In this document: positions 37,254 to 46,369 of the stretch, piece by piece | How positions within the stretch are numbered: position 1 is the first letter of the stretch | Layout of the letters: each line of letters opens with the position of its first letter | Assembly: GCA_963942565.1 (NCBI GenBank) | Contig: OZ012685.1 | Coordinates: 58,558,197-58,622,196, forward strand | Length of the DNA stretch: 64,000 nt | Direction of reading: 5' to 3' | Origin: Maea johnstoni | Taxonomy: Eukaryota > Annelida > Polychaeta > Spionida > Magelonidae | Position numbers and translations under genes: made by a program | The notes under the pieces: model-generated | Seen by the model: only the letters and a program-made list of their open reading frames with translations | What the model was told of the DNA's origin: nothing | The model's database searches: none

Positions 37254-37882
37254 GTAAGTATTGCTGGTTAGTTGGTTAGTTGTTGGACTAGTAATCAGTA
37301 GGTTGCTGACCTGGGCACTTCGGTCAATCCTTGGGCAAGACAGTTCATTCCATATTGCCTCAGTCTACCCAACTGCAAAATGGGTCCTTAGTATTAAAAA
37401 GGCAGTGTTTAGAGCTTGCACTCTATATGCAGCTGCTCTGTAATACTGGTATCCTTTGGGGGATTGAAATGGTGTCCATGTGTACAGGCCTGCTAGGGAA
37501 GGAGGGTCGTATGAACACTTGGGTGGATACAAGACTATAAACAGAATACCTTTACCTTTTACCTTCATCTCTCATTGTAGTACAATGCGTGTAAGGACAC
37601 ATAGGGCTGAATGGGTTAAATGTAGCAGTAGTATCATATTTTATTGGCTTGGTGGGTGGAATCAAGGATCTTACCCTTAGGGCAGTCACCTGTAGACAGG
37701 AGTGATTGGTTATGCAAGGGTGTCCAGGTATATAGATCCTGGAGCACCACTATAAATCTCCCCTGGAGCACAGCATTTTTAGTGGACGGCATGCTACAAG
37801 TGGATCAAAGATATTGTTAAAAGTTTGGACTACTACTATTTAAGCCTTCATATCAATAATTAGAGCTAGTATCAATGAAAAG

Positions 37883-39271
37883 TCCTGGCCCACCCCATAC
37901 ATTAAATATGCCCTTTGCACTTGTCGAACTCATTCCTTGTCAATGGATTTTCTGTGCATATTCTATAAATGGATTTCTAAGCTTATTACAATGATACAGG
38001 TACATAGATTAAACACTCACCATATTTGGATAAGTGTGTTTAGACATCTATGTGTTTAACACGTATCACACATGCATGCTGTATTCATGGGAATAAGTAT
38101 TCCTGCATGTACAAAGCATGGAATATTAAACTTGTGTATACATTAAGGTGCTAAATATGTGTGGTCTTCAGACACATGTGTAGACCTTAAGTGTTATTTG
38201 ATGGCAAGGGTCATTTTGTGAAATCAAGTATAAAGGCATTTAAAACAGTTAATTCTCAAGATTGCTCCATTCTTGGTTGAATTAGATATGGAAATTCTAT
38301 AATTTTTACTTTTTTGCCATATAAAGAGAGAGTTATTAAAACCCTCCTTGCTGGAGAAGACACCCACCTAACCCCAAAATCAGTGGCAAATTTCTCACAT
38401 GCCCAAGATAGATTTGAATTTAGGCAGCAGTGCTTATTTTTCACCAGAACATTTCACAAGGAGAAAGATTATGTATTCTTCTTTTTTGTTTGCCTGACAT
38501 TTAGAGTATACAAATAAACAAGGATTGGCCACGCAATCCAATATGCTCTTTCTTTGAAGGAGACACGTTGAACAAACAGTTATTTTACCAAAGCATACTG
38601 AGGACAGCTTGTTGGCTTGTATTTGGGTATTTTTCAATTATTATTCCTACACAGACTCTTTTTGACTTCAAGTATTGGATTCTACACTTCTGTAATAATA
38701 ATAAGCAGTGAATTACTGAAGACAAATAATTTGAGGATCCTTTAGTTGTATGGGAGGTTGTCTAGTTGTTGCCACTGCTTTCTTTCATATTTTTCAGCTG
38801 AGCTGCTGCCTCCATTATTATCATTTACAATTCCTACTACCTTAAATTCTCGGAAATTTAGACCACCCTGTGAATTTGGGCTACTAGAACTATTTTGCAA
38901 AATAATTATTGGGAAATGTGACCATCCTTGATCTATTGCTGGTAGCCATTTCACAAAATATAGACAACTATTACTCTGCTTTGTCAGTATTTTAATAAAA
39001 CATGGCCCACCTGCAACCCATAAAAATTGTAATTATTAAAACGTGTCCTAAATTACTGAGATTTATAGTACAAACTATGAAAGACTTAACTAATTTTGAT
39101 AGTTTCCTTTTAAAGAACTAATCATACATAACTAATTCAGTAGACTAACATGAGACAGCAAGATGTTCATTTGAATGATTGTATATAGCATTTGTATGAA
39201 CCTTTAATGATTCAAGACGATATAAGATAAGAGTTAATTTCTGAGAAGTTGTTTTTATCATTGTCTTTCAG
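37883..39271 (+). other. PDXDC1 intron after the array
   Basis: The sequence leaves the array abruptly at 37882. No exon is seen until the acceptor TTGTCTTTCAG at 39261-39271. A block of about 100 bp (38963-39068) containing AACCCATAAAAAT and TAATTATTAAAA recurs at 39401-39507, so it brackets the next exon as a direct repeat. Confidence 0.6.
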
Positions 39272-39364
39272 TGGCCAGAAACTTCAAGATGTGATGACAC
39301 AGATCCAGGACTTGATTGTGTACGAGAGTCTCGGAGAGGGAGATGGCCAGGTTGCAGAAAGTGT
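39272..39364 (+). CDS. PDXDC1: PDXDC1 exon following the array
   Basis: The 93-nt exon encodes GQKLQDVMTQIQDLIVYESL and an acidic end GEGDGQVAES. It aligns with the human segment starting SGQDMVSILQLVQNLM directly after IPGPLQG. Entry needs two bases from the previous exon; CA from the arrayed exon plus T gives His, making PLQGHGQKLQ, close to human PLQGSGQDMV. It ends in phase 2 at GT|GTAAGT. This in-frame fit is the main proof that the array belongs to PDXDC1. Direct repeats of about 100 bp on both sides make it prone to duplication or loss. Confidence 0.88.
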
Positions 39365-39601
39365 GTAAGTATTAAAGGTTTTACGGTATAATTCTCGAAA
39401 TAGGCAACTATTGCTCTTCTTTATCAGTATTTTCATAAAACATTGGCAACCCTCAACCCATAAAAATGATAATTATTAAAAGTATTCTAAATTACCGATA
39501 GGTAATACTACCTATAGTAATGTCATTACTGATAGGATATAGAATATTGATAAAATAAAGCCACCAGGTAAAAACAGGCAAAATATTTACCTGTTGCCAT
39601 T

Positions 39602-39814
39602 TTAACCCTTTAATGCTGTTGGTGGCTAATATGGCCAATACAAAATGATGCAAAAACTTTTTTAAACGACTTAAACGCTGGCACATGGGTACTCATCTGA
39701 GAGTACTCCGTGAGAGCTTTCCAATGAATACCAACATGACGGGGTTTAGACGGTTTTCAAAATTACTTGTGTCCTTGTGCTTTCGATGTTAGTAGCCTCA
39801 GCATTGAAAGTGTT
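39602..39814 (+). mobile_element. piggyBac-type MITE, copy 2
   Basis: Starts TTAACCCTTTAATGCTG and contains GGCACATGGGTACTCATCTG and CAGCATTGAAAG near its right end, where the TTAA is degraded. It lies in a PDXDC1 intron. Confidence 0.75.
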
Positions 39815-39985
39815 ATGCCATCTTCAAAGCAACTTTAGGTTGGGAGTGACTCATAACTTTGGCAGTTGTGACTTGTAACTAAACTTATATGCAAAGTGTG
39901 ACACCTCACCAAATCTTTCTAATTTCAATTGTGTATTTATCCATTATGATTGTTGTAAACTGAGTGAATTTTTTTTTTTTTACAG

Positions 39986-40141
39986 GAGAGCCAAGTTGAG
40001 GGACTTGGATGAGAATTCTGAAGTGGCCATATTATCTCACAGCATTGCTGCCTATATTATGACCCTAACCCCAGAGCACCTGAAAACCTTCACCACAAGA
40101 ATAATATCTGATACAACACTCTGGCTGTCAAGGCTATTTAG
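39986..40141 (+). CDS. PDXDC1: PDXDC1 exon, start of decarboxylase-like domain
   Basis: The 156-nt exon (phase 2 in, phase 2 out) follows a long T run and TACAG. It encodes RAKLRDLDENSEVAILSHSI, then AAYIMTLTPEHLKTF and TTRIISDTTLWLSRLF. Human PDXDC1 has GHSLGAYISTL and TTRILSDTTLWLCRIF at the same place. This region leads into the group II pyridoxal-5'-phosphate-dependent decarboxylase fold. The donor is AG|GTAAGG. A decayed copy of part of this exon seems to lie at 40740-40890. Confidence 0.93.
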
Positions 40142-40315
40142 GTAAGGAAATGATAACTCCTTTAGAATGCCTGTAATAATCTATATCACAAAGATATTTG
40201 TCTCTACTCTGTGATGTTTTAGGTTTATTAAGGTTGAAATGTATCACTGGCAGAACACCTGTAACCACATTTAGTGTAGGAATGATACTGTATATCGTGT
40301 TGATTTTGTGGCAGT

Positions 40316-40522
40316 TTAACCCTTATGCTGTTAGTGACAATTTGTTCAATACAAAATGATGCAAAAACCTCTAAAAAATGACTAAAATCCTGGCACATAG
40401 GTACTCATCTAAGAGTTCTTAGCAAGAGCTATCCAATGAATACCAGCATGACAGGGTTTAAATAGCTTTCAAAAATCTTTGTGTCCTTGTCCTTTCAATG
40501 AAAGTAGCCTGGGAAGGGTTAA
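40316..40522 (+). mobile_element. piggyBac-type MITE, copy 3
   Basis: Bounded by TTAA (40316-40319 and 40519-40522) with ends CCCTTATGCTG and GGGAAGGG. The same family as the copies at 137, 39602, 41631 and 44083. Inserted in a PDXDC1 intron. Confidence 0.82.
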
Positions 40523-40739
40523 TTGATGCATACTTTGAGCAAACCCTAAAGTTCACAATTATTAAACTGTGCCCCATTGTTTGGACATTCAATCCCTATA
40601 CTAGTATCATACAACATGCCAACATGATAGCTTATCATTCAACACATGTACACAAAAAATTAAACTTTGCATCAAAGGCAGCTGGATACTGAACGCATTA
40701 GTTTATATGTGCAATATTAACACGGTATACAGTGTCTGC

Positions 40740-40890
40740 CTATATTCTTACAGCATCATCCTTTTTAGAACACCTGTTCTTGTATTAAGTGCAATGATAT
40801 TATCCCAGCTTGGAAATTTGTATCATAAGAGTAATATTGAACTCAACATTTTGGCTCTAGGTGCTATTTAGGTTAGGAATTATTATATTC
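40740..40890 (+). pseudogene. Decayed partial copy of the 39986-40141 exon, or a microexon site
   Basis: The order of short matches follows the upstream exon: AAGTG...ATATTATC, then AGAGTAATAT, CAACATTTTGGCT and GCTATTTAGGTTAGG, against CAAGGCTATTTAGGTAAGG in the exon. Reading frames are lost. However, TCTAG|GTGCTATTTAG|GTTAGG would form an 11-nt microexon (40861-40871), and its length would reconcile the phase-2 exit of the previous exon with the phase-1 entry of the next. Confidence 0.4.
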
Positions 40891-41159
40891 TAACTGGAAA
40901 ACTCCTCAATATATCTCTTTTGAAAGCCTTTCTTGATAATAAATTGATATAATTGTGAGTCAATGCATGAAATTGGAAAGAGCTTGTATCACTTAAATTG
41001 TGGACAAATTAGACCTAATCTTTCATGCAAGAACAAACCAGGATAAGTATGACGTTGAATACTACTTGAGAAGCAAAGTAAAACTTCGAAGTTGACAATA
41101 GCTGGCAGTTGCATGTTTTATTTGTACTTAATTGTGTTTCAATTTCAAAGAATCTCTAG

Positions 41160-41332
41160 CATGTTTCCATGAGGAAGAGCGTGAAGGTCTAGTGAAAATT
41201 TGCCGCTTGGCACTCCATAAAAAATACCCTAAATATGCAACAGAAGGCTTTGAAGCCCTGTATTCTCGACCCCCTGTCATCTACATCAGCAGCGCAGCTA
41301 GGCCAGGACTAGGACAGTATGTCTGCTCACAG
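41160..41332 (+). CDS. PDXDC1: PDXDC1 exon with FHEEEREG and AARPGLGQY motifs
   Basis: The exon encodes CFHEEEREGLVKICRLALH, KKYPKYATEGFEALYSRPP and VIYISSAARPGLGQYVCSQ. Human PDXDC1 has YFHEEEREGLAKICRLAIH and VIYLSAAARPGLGQYLCNQ. The 3' limit is CAG|GTAAGG in phase 0. The 5' limit is uncertain: CTAG gives a start at 41160 and AAAG gives 41151; both enter in phase 1, while the preceding exon leaves in phase 2, so a very small exon or another junction is needed between them. Confidence 0.9.
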
Positions 41333-41630
41333 GTAAGGAATATGTCCTGCAGCTGCTTATGTATTAGGCATGCCTGTGATAGGGGCTAAGCGGTGTTTTT
41401 GCTGGGTACTCCAGTTTTTCTTTACCGCTTGCGACTGGTTAGTCGCAATTTAGCCACATCAGAGCAGAAAAAGTGGCGATAAACAACAACTTGTTTTTAT
41501 ACAGGGAGAATTTATTAGGGACAGTGCCGGTATTTCATTTTAAGGTGTTTTTGCATGGATTTTAATGACAAATAATTGTATTGACACAAGATTCTCTCAG
41601 TAAAGCTAAGTTAGTTTATTATGTTCGGCT

Positions 41631-41829
41631 TTATCCTTATGCTTCTGGGGCTAATTTGGGCAATACAAAAGGATGCAAAAACCTGAAAAATGACTTAAAC
41701 CCAGTCATATGGGTACTCATCTGAGAGTACTCAGTGAGAGCTATCCAATGAATACCAACGTGACAGGGTTTAGATGGTTTCGTGTCCTTATGCTTTGAAC
41801 AAATGTAGCCTCAGTATTGGAAGGGTTAA
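41631..41829 (+). mobile_element. piggyBac-type MITE, copy 4
   Basis: The left end is mutated (TTATCCTTATGCT) and the right end is GGAAGGGTTAA. The interior shares GGTACTCATCTGAGAGTACT with the other copies. Intronic in PDXDC1. Confidence 0.75.
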
Positions 41830-41974
41830 TTGTACCTATTCGATATATTATATAGAAGCAGTCCCAGCTTATTATATCTTAAGATGTTCTATATTCCATA
41901 AACTGTTTATATTATAGATATGCAGTATCAAAATAAAGAGAAATCTGTTCATGATGTTTGTTTGTTTCTTTCAG

Positions 41975-42043
41975 TTGGGCCTCCCTATCTCCTGTCTATG
42001 CACAGTACCTTGTAACACAATGTTCGGCTCTCAGCATAAAATG
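41975..42043 (+). CDS. PDXDC1: PDXDC1 exon, LGLPISCLC segment
   Basis: A 69-nt, phase-0 exon encoding LGLPISCLCTVPCNTMFGSQ and HKM. Human PDXDC1 reads LGLPFPCLCRVPCNTVFGSQ and HQM here. The acceptor is TTTCTTTCAG and the donor GTAGGT. This is part of the large domain of the decarboxylase-like fold. Confidence 0.95.
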
Positions 42044-42122
42044 GTAGGTGTGAACCTGAGTCAGTCATTATAAAAATAGATCAGAAAATAAGTAAAGAGA
42101 ATTAACCATTACTGTGCTTTCC

Positions 42123-42430
42123 TTATTCTGTGTAATGTGTTATTTGATGAATAAAAGTTAGGAGACAAACGTTATTAACAGTCGAGAATGCTTATTTGTC
42201 GAAATTCATTTCATATAACTGTAATGTTGTTATTCTGTGTAATGTGTTTTTTCATGGGTAAACGTAACTAGGAGAAAAATGTGATTTACCAGAATGCTTA
42301 TTTGTCAAAATTCATTTCATATAACTGCAATGTTCTTATTCTGTGTAATGTGTTATTTCATGGATAAAAGTTAGGAGACAAAGTTCTGTGATTCACCAGA
42401 ATGCTTATTTGTTGTGATTAAATTCATAGT
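42123..42430 (+). repeat. Intronic triplication of about 107 bp
   Basis: Three tandem copies start with TTATTCTGTGTAATGTGTT at 42123, 42230 and 42336. Each continues through AGAATGCTTATTTGT and ATTCAT. Divergence among copies is moderate, so they are older than the 812-bp array. Confidence 0.85.
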
Positions 42431-42678
42431 ACTCACCATAAAGTAAAACATCCTCATTAGGGTTGTATATTACATACTGAAATGTATGTGCCAATTGATG
42501 AATGATACTTAGCAAATGTCTTTGTAATTGTATTGATCTTTATTTACATAACTACAGTCATGCAGGTGTTATTTTAGATTATTATGATATTGTTTTTATT
42601 AGATGTTAGCTTCACAAATTAGCACCATTGAAATTTACCACGAATGACGCATCATTTATGCTTGAATTTATATTGTAG

Positions 42679-42757
42679 GATGTAGCCTCATTAGAAAAGT
42701 TAATCCAAGATGATATTTCCTCTGCAAAAACTCCAGTTCTACTAGTAGGATATGCAG
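42679..42757 (+). CDS. PDXDC1: PDXDC1 exon, DVASLEKLI segment
   Basis: A 79-nt exon (phase 0 in, phase 1 out) encoding DVASLEKLIQDDISSAKTP and VLLVGYA. Human has DVAFLEKLIKDDIERGRLPL and LLVANA. The acceptor is TATTGTAG and the donor GCAG|GTAAGA. Confidence 0.94.
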
Positions 42758-42783
42758 GTAAGATGGTTGTAAGAATATTTCAC

Positions 42784-43053
42784 TTAACCTATTCATGCCT
42801 AGAGGTCCACTTGACAAAAGTTGTATGTACATATTGAGTCAAGTCAGTAAAAAACACTATGATACCATGACCCCTATTTGTAAAGAATTTAGTGTGAATT
42901 CACAAAATACTTGTTGGAGTGTTGTTGGTTATGTTATGTTCAACGTAAATATATATATGTGTGTGTACGTGCGCGCTAGCGTGCACGCGCTGAAAATGCT
43001 ATTGGCCAAAGTAGTGTGGACCTCTTTGGGTACTCCATGCATAAGTGGGTTAA
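42784..43053. mobile_element. Second TTAA-flanked MITE type
   Basis: Bounded by TTAA at 42784-42787 and 43050-43053, with inverted ends TTAACCTATTCATGC...AGAGGTCCAC and GTGGACCTCT...GGGTTAA. Inside is an alternating purine-pyrimidine run, GTGTGTACGTGCGCGCTAGC, then GTGCACGCGC, of the kind that can adopt left-handed DNA. A different family from the five-copy element, but also piggyBac-like by its TTAA-CC termini. Confidence 0.75.
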
Positions 43054-43216
43054 CCTATTACATTGTTCGTACTATCGTAATAAGTTAGGTGAAAATAGTT
43101 TGCATTTACTTGTTGTTTTCATATTTTTCTAGTTTATTCCATTAAATGTTTTCCTCGATTCCCATAAATTCTTTATCATAGTATGTTTATTGAAGTCAAA
43201 CATGTTTTTCTTTTAG

Positions 43217-43301
43217 GTACCCCAGTAGTTGGTCACATAGATAACCTTCAAAGACTAAACCAGATCTGTAAGAAGAATGACATATGGTTTCATTTACAGG
43301 G
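43217..43301 (+). CDS. PDXDC1: PDXDC1 exon, PVVGHIDNL segment
   Basis: An 85-nt exon (phase 1 in, phase 2 out) encoding TPVVGHIDNLQRLNQICKK and NDIWFHLQG. Human reads TAAVGHTDKIGRLKELCEQ and YGIWLHVEG. In this family the GH.D motif belongs to the PLP-binding region. The acceptor is TTCTTTTAG and the donor GG|GTAAGT. Confidence 0.94.
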
Positions 43302-43646
43302 GTAAGTATTCACTGCATAGAATATCTTTATATCAGATTTCTTAAAGGATTGCTATTCTCTTAATTGCATTAGATATATTTACTCTCTTACCCCTGTATG
43401 TTTGGAAATAGAAATTAGAAACATCAACAATAAAGATTTCCATTTTCAACCAGACTGCATTCAATATTCATTGAATTATTAGAATAAGTTATGATAAAAA
43501 TGAGTAAAAAGTCATAGATGAAGAGGAACCATTTGTCTTCTATTTTCTTTATTGGTATCGTTATCCTCATTCCTTTTTATCCTAGTAAAAACCTTACTTA
43601 TATGGTTGTTTTTTATGCTTTTAATTATTTTTACATATCATTAAAA

Positions 43647-43911
43647 GAATATTTAAGGACTTAACCACATTGTTTGTTGTTGTTGTAGTTTTCTGGAGTA
43701 ATCTTGCTTGGTTTTCAATGCATTTCTTTCTTTTTTATATCTGTGTAAGAATATTTAAGTACTTAACAAATAAGTAATTGCTGTTGTTTTCATGAGTAAT
43801 CTTGCTTGTTTTTCAATGCTTATATGTATTTTGTATATGCTTGAAAGACTATTCAAATACTTAACCACTTTGTTGTTGTTGTTGTTTTCAGGAGTAATCT
43901 TGCCACACTGT
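43647..43911 (+). repeat. Triplicated 3' splice-site cassette (about 100 bp)
   Basis: Three tandem copies beginning near 43647, 43749 and 43846 each carry TTAA.GACTTAAC, a TTGTTGTT tract, and a version of TTTTCAGGAGTAATCTTGC. Only the third is the true acceptor of the 43892 exon. In the first the AG is altered (TTTTCTGGAGTAATC) and in the second it reads TTTTCATGAGTAATC. So the first residues of the exon exist twice upstream as decoys without an AG. Confidence 0.85.
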
Positions 43912-44012
43912 GTCTGTTCTCGGTACCCACTGCAGTCCAGCCAGCCAAGACGGGTGATAGTATGACACTTAATATAGGAGCCTGGCTCGGACTCTCCATG
44001 GTGCCATCTGTT
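43892..44012 (+). CDS. PDXDC1: PDXDC1 exon, SNLATL and WLGL segment
   Basis: A 121-nt exon (phase 2 in, phase 0 out) encoding SNLATLCLFSVPTAVQPAK, TGDSMTLNIGAWLGL and SMVPSV. Human reads VNLATLALGYVSSSV, then CDSMTMTPGPWLGL and PAVPAV. In active group II decarboxylases the Schiff-base lysine follows a comparable DS stretch; both the human protein and this exon have no lysine at that place, so a catalytic role is doubtful. The donor is GTT|GTATCC, weaker than the others. Confidence 0.93.
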
Positions 44013-44082
44013 GTATCCTTCACATCAAAACAATAGAATATTGTCGTTTGAACAATAGAATATATATAAATGTGTAATTACC

Positions 44083-44312
44083 GTAACCCTTTTACTCTTC
44101 CAATGCTAAAGCTACTTTTGTTCAAAGCACAAGATGAAAAGATTTTTTGAAACTATCTAAACCCTGTTATGTTGGTATTCATTGAATAGCTCCCACTGAG
44201 TACTCTCAGATGAGTACCCATGTGCCAGGGTTTCAGTCATTTTTTTTTGTTTGTTTTTTTGCATCATTTGGTATTGGCCAAATTAGCCATCAGCTGCATG
44301 CATAAGGGTTAA
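44083..44312 (-). mobile_element. piggyBac-type MITE, copy 5
   Basis: Same orientation as the 137-338 copy. Contains CCAATGCTAAAGCTACTTTTG at its left and GCATAAGGGTTAA at its right. The left TTAA has changed to GTAA. Lies in a PDXDC1 intron. Confidence 0.75.
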
Positions 44313-44675
44313 GAGATTTGTTTGAAATTGTCCTGGATTTATGATACTTTTGATAATAAATTTGGAATTCAGGATGATTTGAATGAGATTTGTTGGCATT
44401 CTTCTGAATGATATCCTTCCTTCAAAGATTTTTCCAATGTGGCTTTTTCCTGCAGCATTTCATCAAAATTGTCAGACCGCTTTTGGCCACCATGTGCATT
44501 AATGGGTGAAGCTAGAAGTGCATATTTGAGGTCCATTTTTACCCCTATATTCTGGAAAGCACCAAAATGGCCCAAACAATTCCAGCCCTGTATCTCCCGT
44601 AATTTTCCCTTTCCAAAGGTCATGATGGTCATGTCATCATGCGTGATATTGTGTGGTCCTTGACTTACCTGCCAG

Positions 44676-44831
44676 ACATTATTTAGAACTGCTGATCCAG
44701 CCATCTCCAACCAGGCCGGTCTGACAACCTTCAATCCTCGCACCAAACTCACGTGTCTGCCACTGTGGCTGGTTCTACAGAACATGGGACATGAGGGCGT
44801 CGTCAATAGAATACAATACTGCTGTGATCTG
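44676..44831 (+). CDS. PDXDC1: PDXDC1 exon, last one seen in the window
   Basis: A 156-nt, phase-0 exon encoding TLFRTADPAISNQAGL, TTFNPRTKLTCLPLWLVLQ and NMGHEGVVNRIQYCCDL. Human reads TLYKHDDPALTLVAGL and ALPLWLSLQYLGLDGFVERI. The acceptor is CTGCCAG and the donor GTAAGA. The next exon expected from the human protein (starting SQRLQESL) and everything beyond were not found before the GGA-like exon at 46370, so the decarboxylase-like domain is cut in mid-fold. A 145-codon frame on the opposite strand here is only its shadow. Confidence 0.93.
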
Positions 44832-45811
44832 GTAAGATAGTCGTATTGTTAATTCTAGTACTACCAGTACTACTGCTTCTACCACTACTACTTCTCGTTC
44901 TCAGAGCTTATGACAAGTGCCATTGACGCTCTTGTAAGTTACGTTCAGTCGCTAGCTGTGTCCCCCACAATGAATATTTCAAAACTTCATTTTATGTATG
45001 CTCTTTAGATATTGCCCCTACAGTACTTCTCAGTACTACTTGCTTGGTGTAGTTTATGATTTTGTGAATTCAGGGTCTCGGTAGATAATAGTAACAATAA
45101 ATTTTAACTTTTAAGGTGATGCAATTTGCAAACCCAACCCTTAACTACCCTGAATTCACTAGGTCTCTGTATATCATACTTCTTTCTATGTGTTGTATGT
45201 ATTGTAAGCCATCTATTACTTATTTATAAAACATTCTCGTACACTAGTGGCTTATTGTCAGCATATCCTTGTTTCTTGCGACATTGTTTAGTCTTTTGAA
45301 TCATCACTGTGGTACCTTGAAATCTTTAGTCATTACAATAATAAGACCTTTCTTATAGGCCTTGTAGTATTATAGTATTATATAATTTTTTTTCTACTTT
45401 TGAAATGAACCTCACTGCACAAGCTTTATGTTGGACTATCCTCTTAATGCAGTTTCTTGGATCTTAAGGTTATAAACAATCTTCTCTATATATTCTTGAA
45501 ACTTGACAACCTGTCCAATCAATATTTTTATATTTGAGCCATTTATTATCGCACTTTATGAGCACTTTATTTCAAAATCTAGTTTGACTGCTATCATAAG
45601 GGAAATAGGACATGTAGGGAATAGTACCTTTTTTTGCCAAAAGGTGGCCGTATGTTACATCAAAGAAAACACTGATACGTTCTAGGTACATGTATAGCTG
45701 CATGACTTATGTATTGTGTGAGTGTTGTATATAGGTTGTTATTGAAAAGTCTAGGTGACACTGAATAGCTGCTGACACAGCTTTTTAAGTGTTAAGTGTT
45801 AGAATAGTATA
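44832..45811. other. Non-coding stretch after the last PDXDC1 exon
   Basis: A short CTACTAC/TACTACC-rich run lies near 44851-44895. No coding exon was recognised, and the expected next PDXDC1 exon is absent. Confidence 0.4.
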
Positions 45812-46181
45812 TTCCAGGAGGGGGGTTTGATTGTAACGTGGGTGCTAGCTGTGGCTGCTGAGGGGGTGCTATGCTCCTTGCGGAATAGACAGGCATTTGG
45901 GGCTGAGCTGGTTGGGGTGCAGTGGCCTGACCAAATAATCCATAGCCCGATCCAACATCTACCGCAGGCTGCGGGATCTACAAAACAACCAGAGAGAAAT
46001 CATGCAGATTTGCAAGGCATATGTTTCTGTCTATAGGTGTAGGACTGTCATTGACATCCATTTTTTTTTTCGATTCGATCATTGACATTTTATTTTTCGA
46101 TTCCGATTATTTCGATTCGATTTTGAAGAACTGCACTTATAGAATATTTTCACATGTTCCGCATTATTTTTGTGGCTAGGA
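45812..46181 (-). repeat. Inverted duplicate of GGA exon B and its upstream intron
   Basis: This 370-bp segment is the reverse complement of 13145-13514, with roughly ten differences seen by eye. It covers most of GGA exon B, its acceptor, and the right part of the hAT-type MITE copy A. Both borders are abrupt. The copy is antisense to the gene and cannot be a sense exon here. With its source 32 kb away it forms a long inverted repeat pair. Confidence 0.93.
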
Positions 46182-46369
46182 ATGATTATTTAGCCCATTT
46201 TAACTTTTATTTTTATTTTGAAGCAAGTTATCATCAGAGGTTGGAAAATCTCAGTTTGTGTTGTTTTCTGTATAGATTACTACAGGAGCCAAGTATGCCA
46301 TCTGTGGTGCTACTACTTATTCTATGTGAATGGGTCTGTTTTTGACTTTCTATGTTTTCTTTATTTCAG

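Larger units (their letters stand above)
15339..37882 (+). repeat. Tandem array of about 812-bp units, 27 full plus one partial
   Basis: Each unit starts with the SINE (ATTGCTGGTTAG), contains the end of the TTAA element, about 375 bp of intron, a polypyrimidine tract ending TTTTTATACAG, a small PDXDC1 exon, and GTAAGT, which abuts the next SINE. Unit lengths are 815 (unit 1), 809 (units 2 and 9) and 812 (the rest), the differences being whole AAG codons in the exon. The last copy (from 37259) stops at 37882, just inside the intron and before its exon. Units differ at only a handful of sites; 5, 6 and 7 look identical by eye. Shared variants define blocks: GGTCAG in units 2 and 4; CTTGGTATT in units 21 and 24; GTATCGC at the starts of units 9, 13, 18 and 26; CAGGCCCC in exons 19 and 22. 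Confidence 0.97.

Noticed and set aside
15340-37680. Many repeated 60-69-codon frames in each 812-bp unit
   Set aside because: They cross the SINE and intron, overlap each other on both strands, and repeat only because the unit repeats. The exon is the only part with homology and splice sites.
15339-37882. CRISPR-like or centromeric satellite array
   Set aside because: The units are 812 bp with an internal SINE and a spliced exon in a eukaryotic gene; there are no short repeats with unique spacers, and the flanks are gene introns.
44369-44806. A 145-codon minus-strand frame
   Set aside because: It overlaps, in antisense, the clear PDXDC1 exon at 44676-44831, which explains its open frame.
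45827-46036. A 69-codon plus-strand frame similar to one on the minus strand at 13290-13499
   Set aside because: Both are antisense shadows of GGA exon B; the similarity is the inverted duplication and not a gene family.
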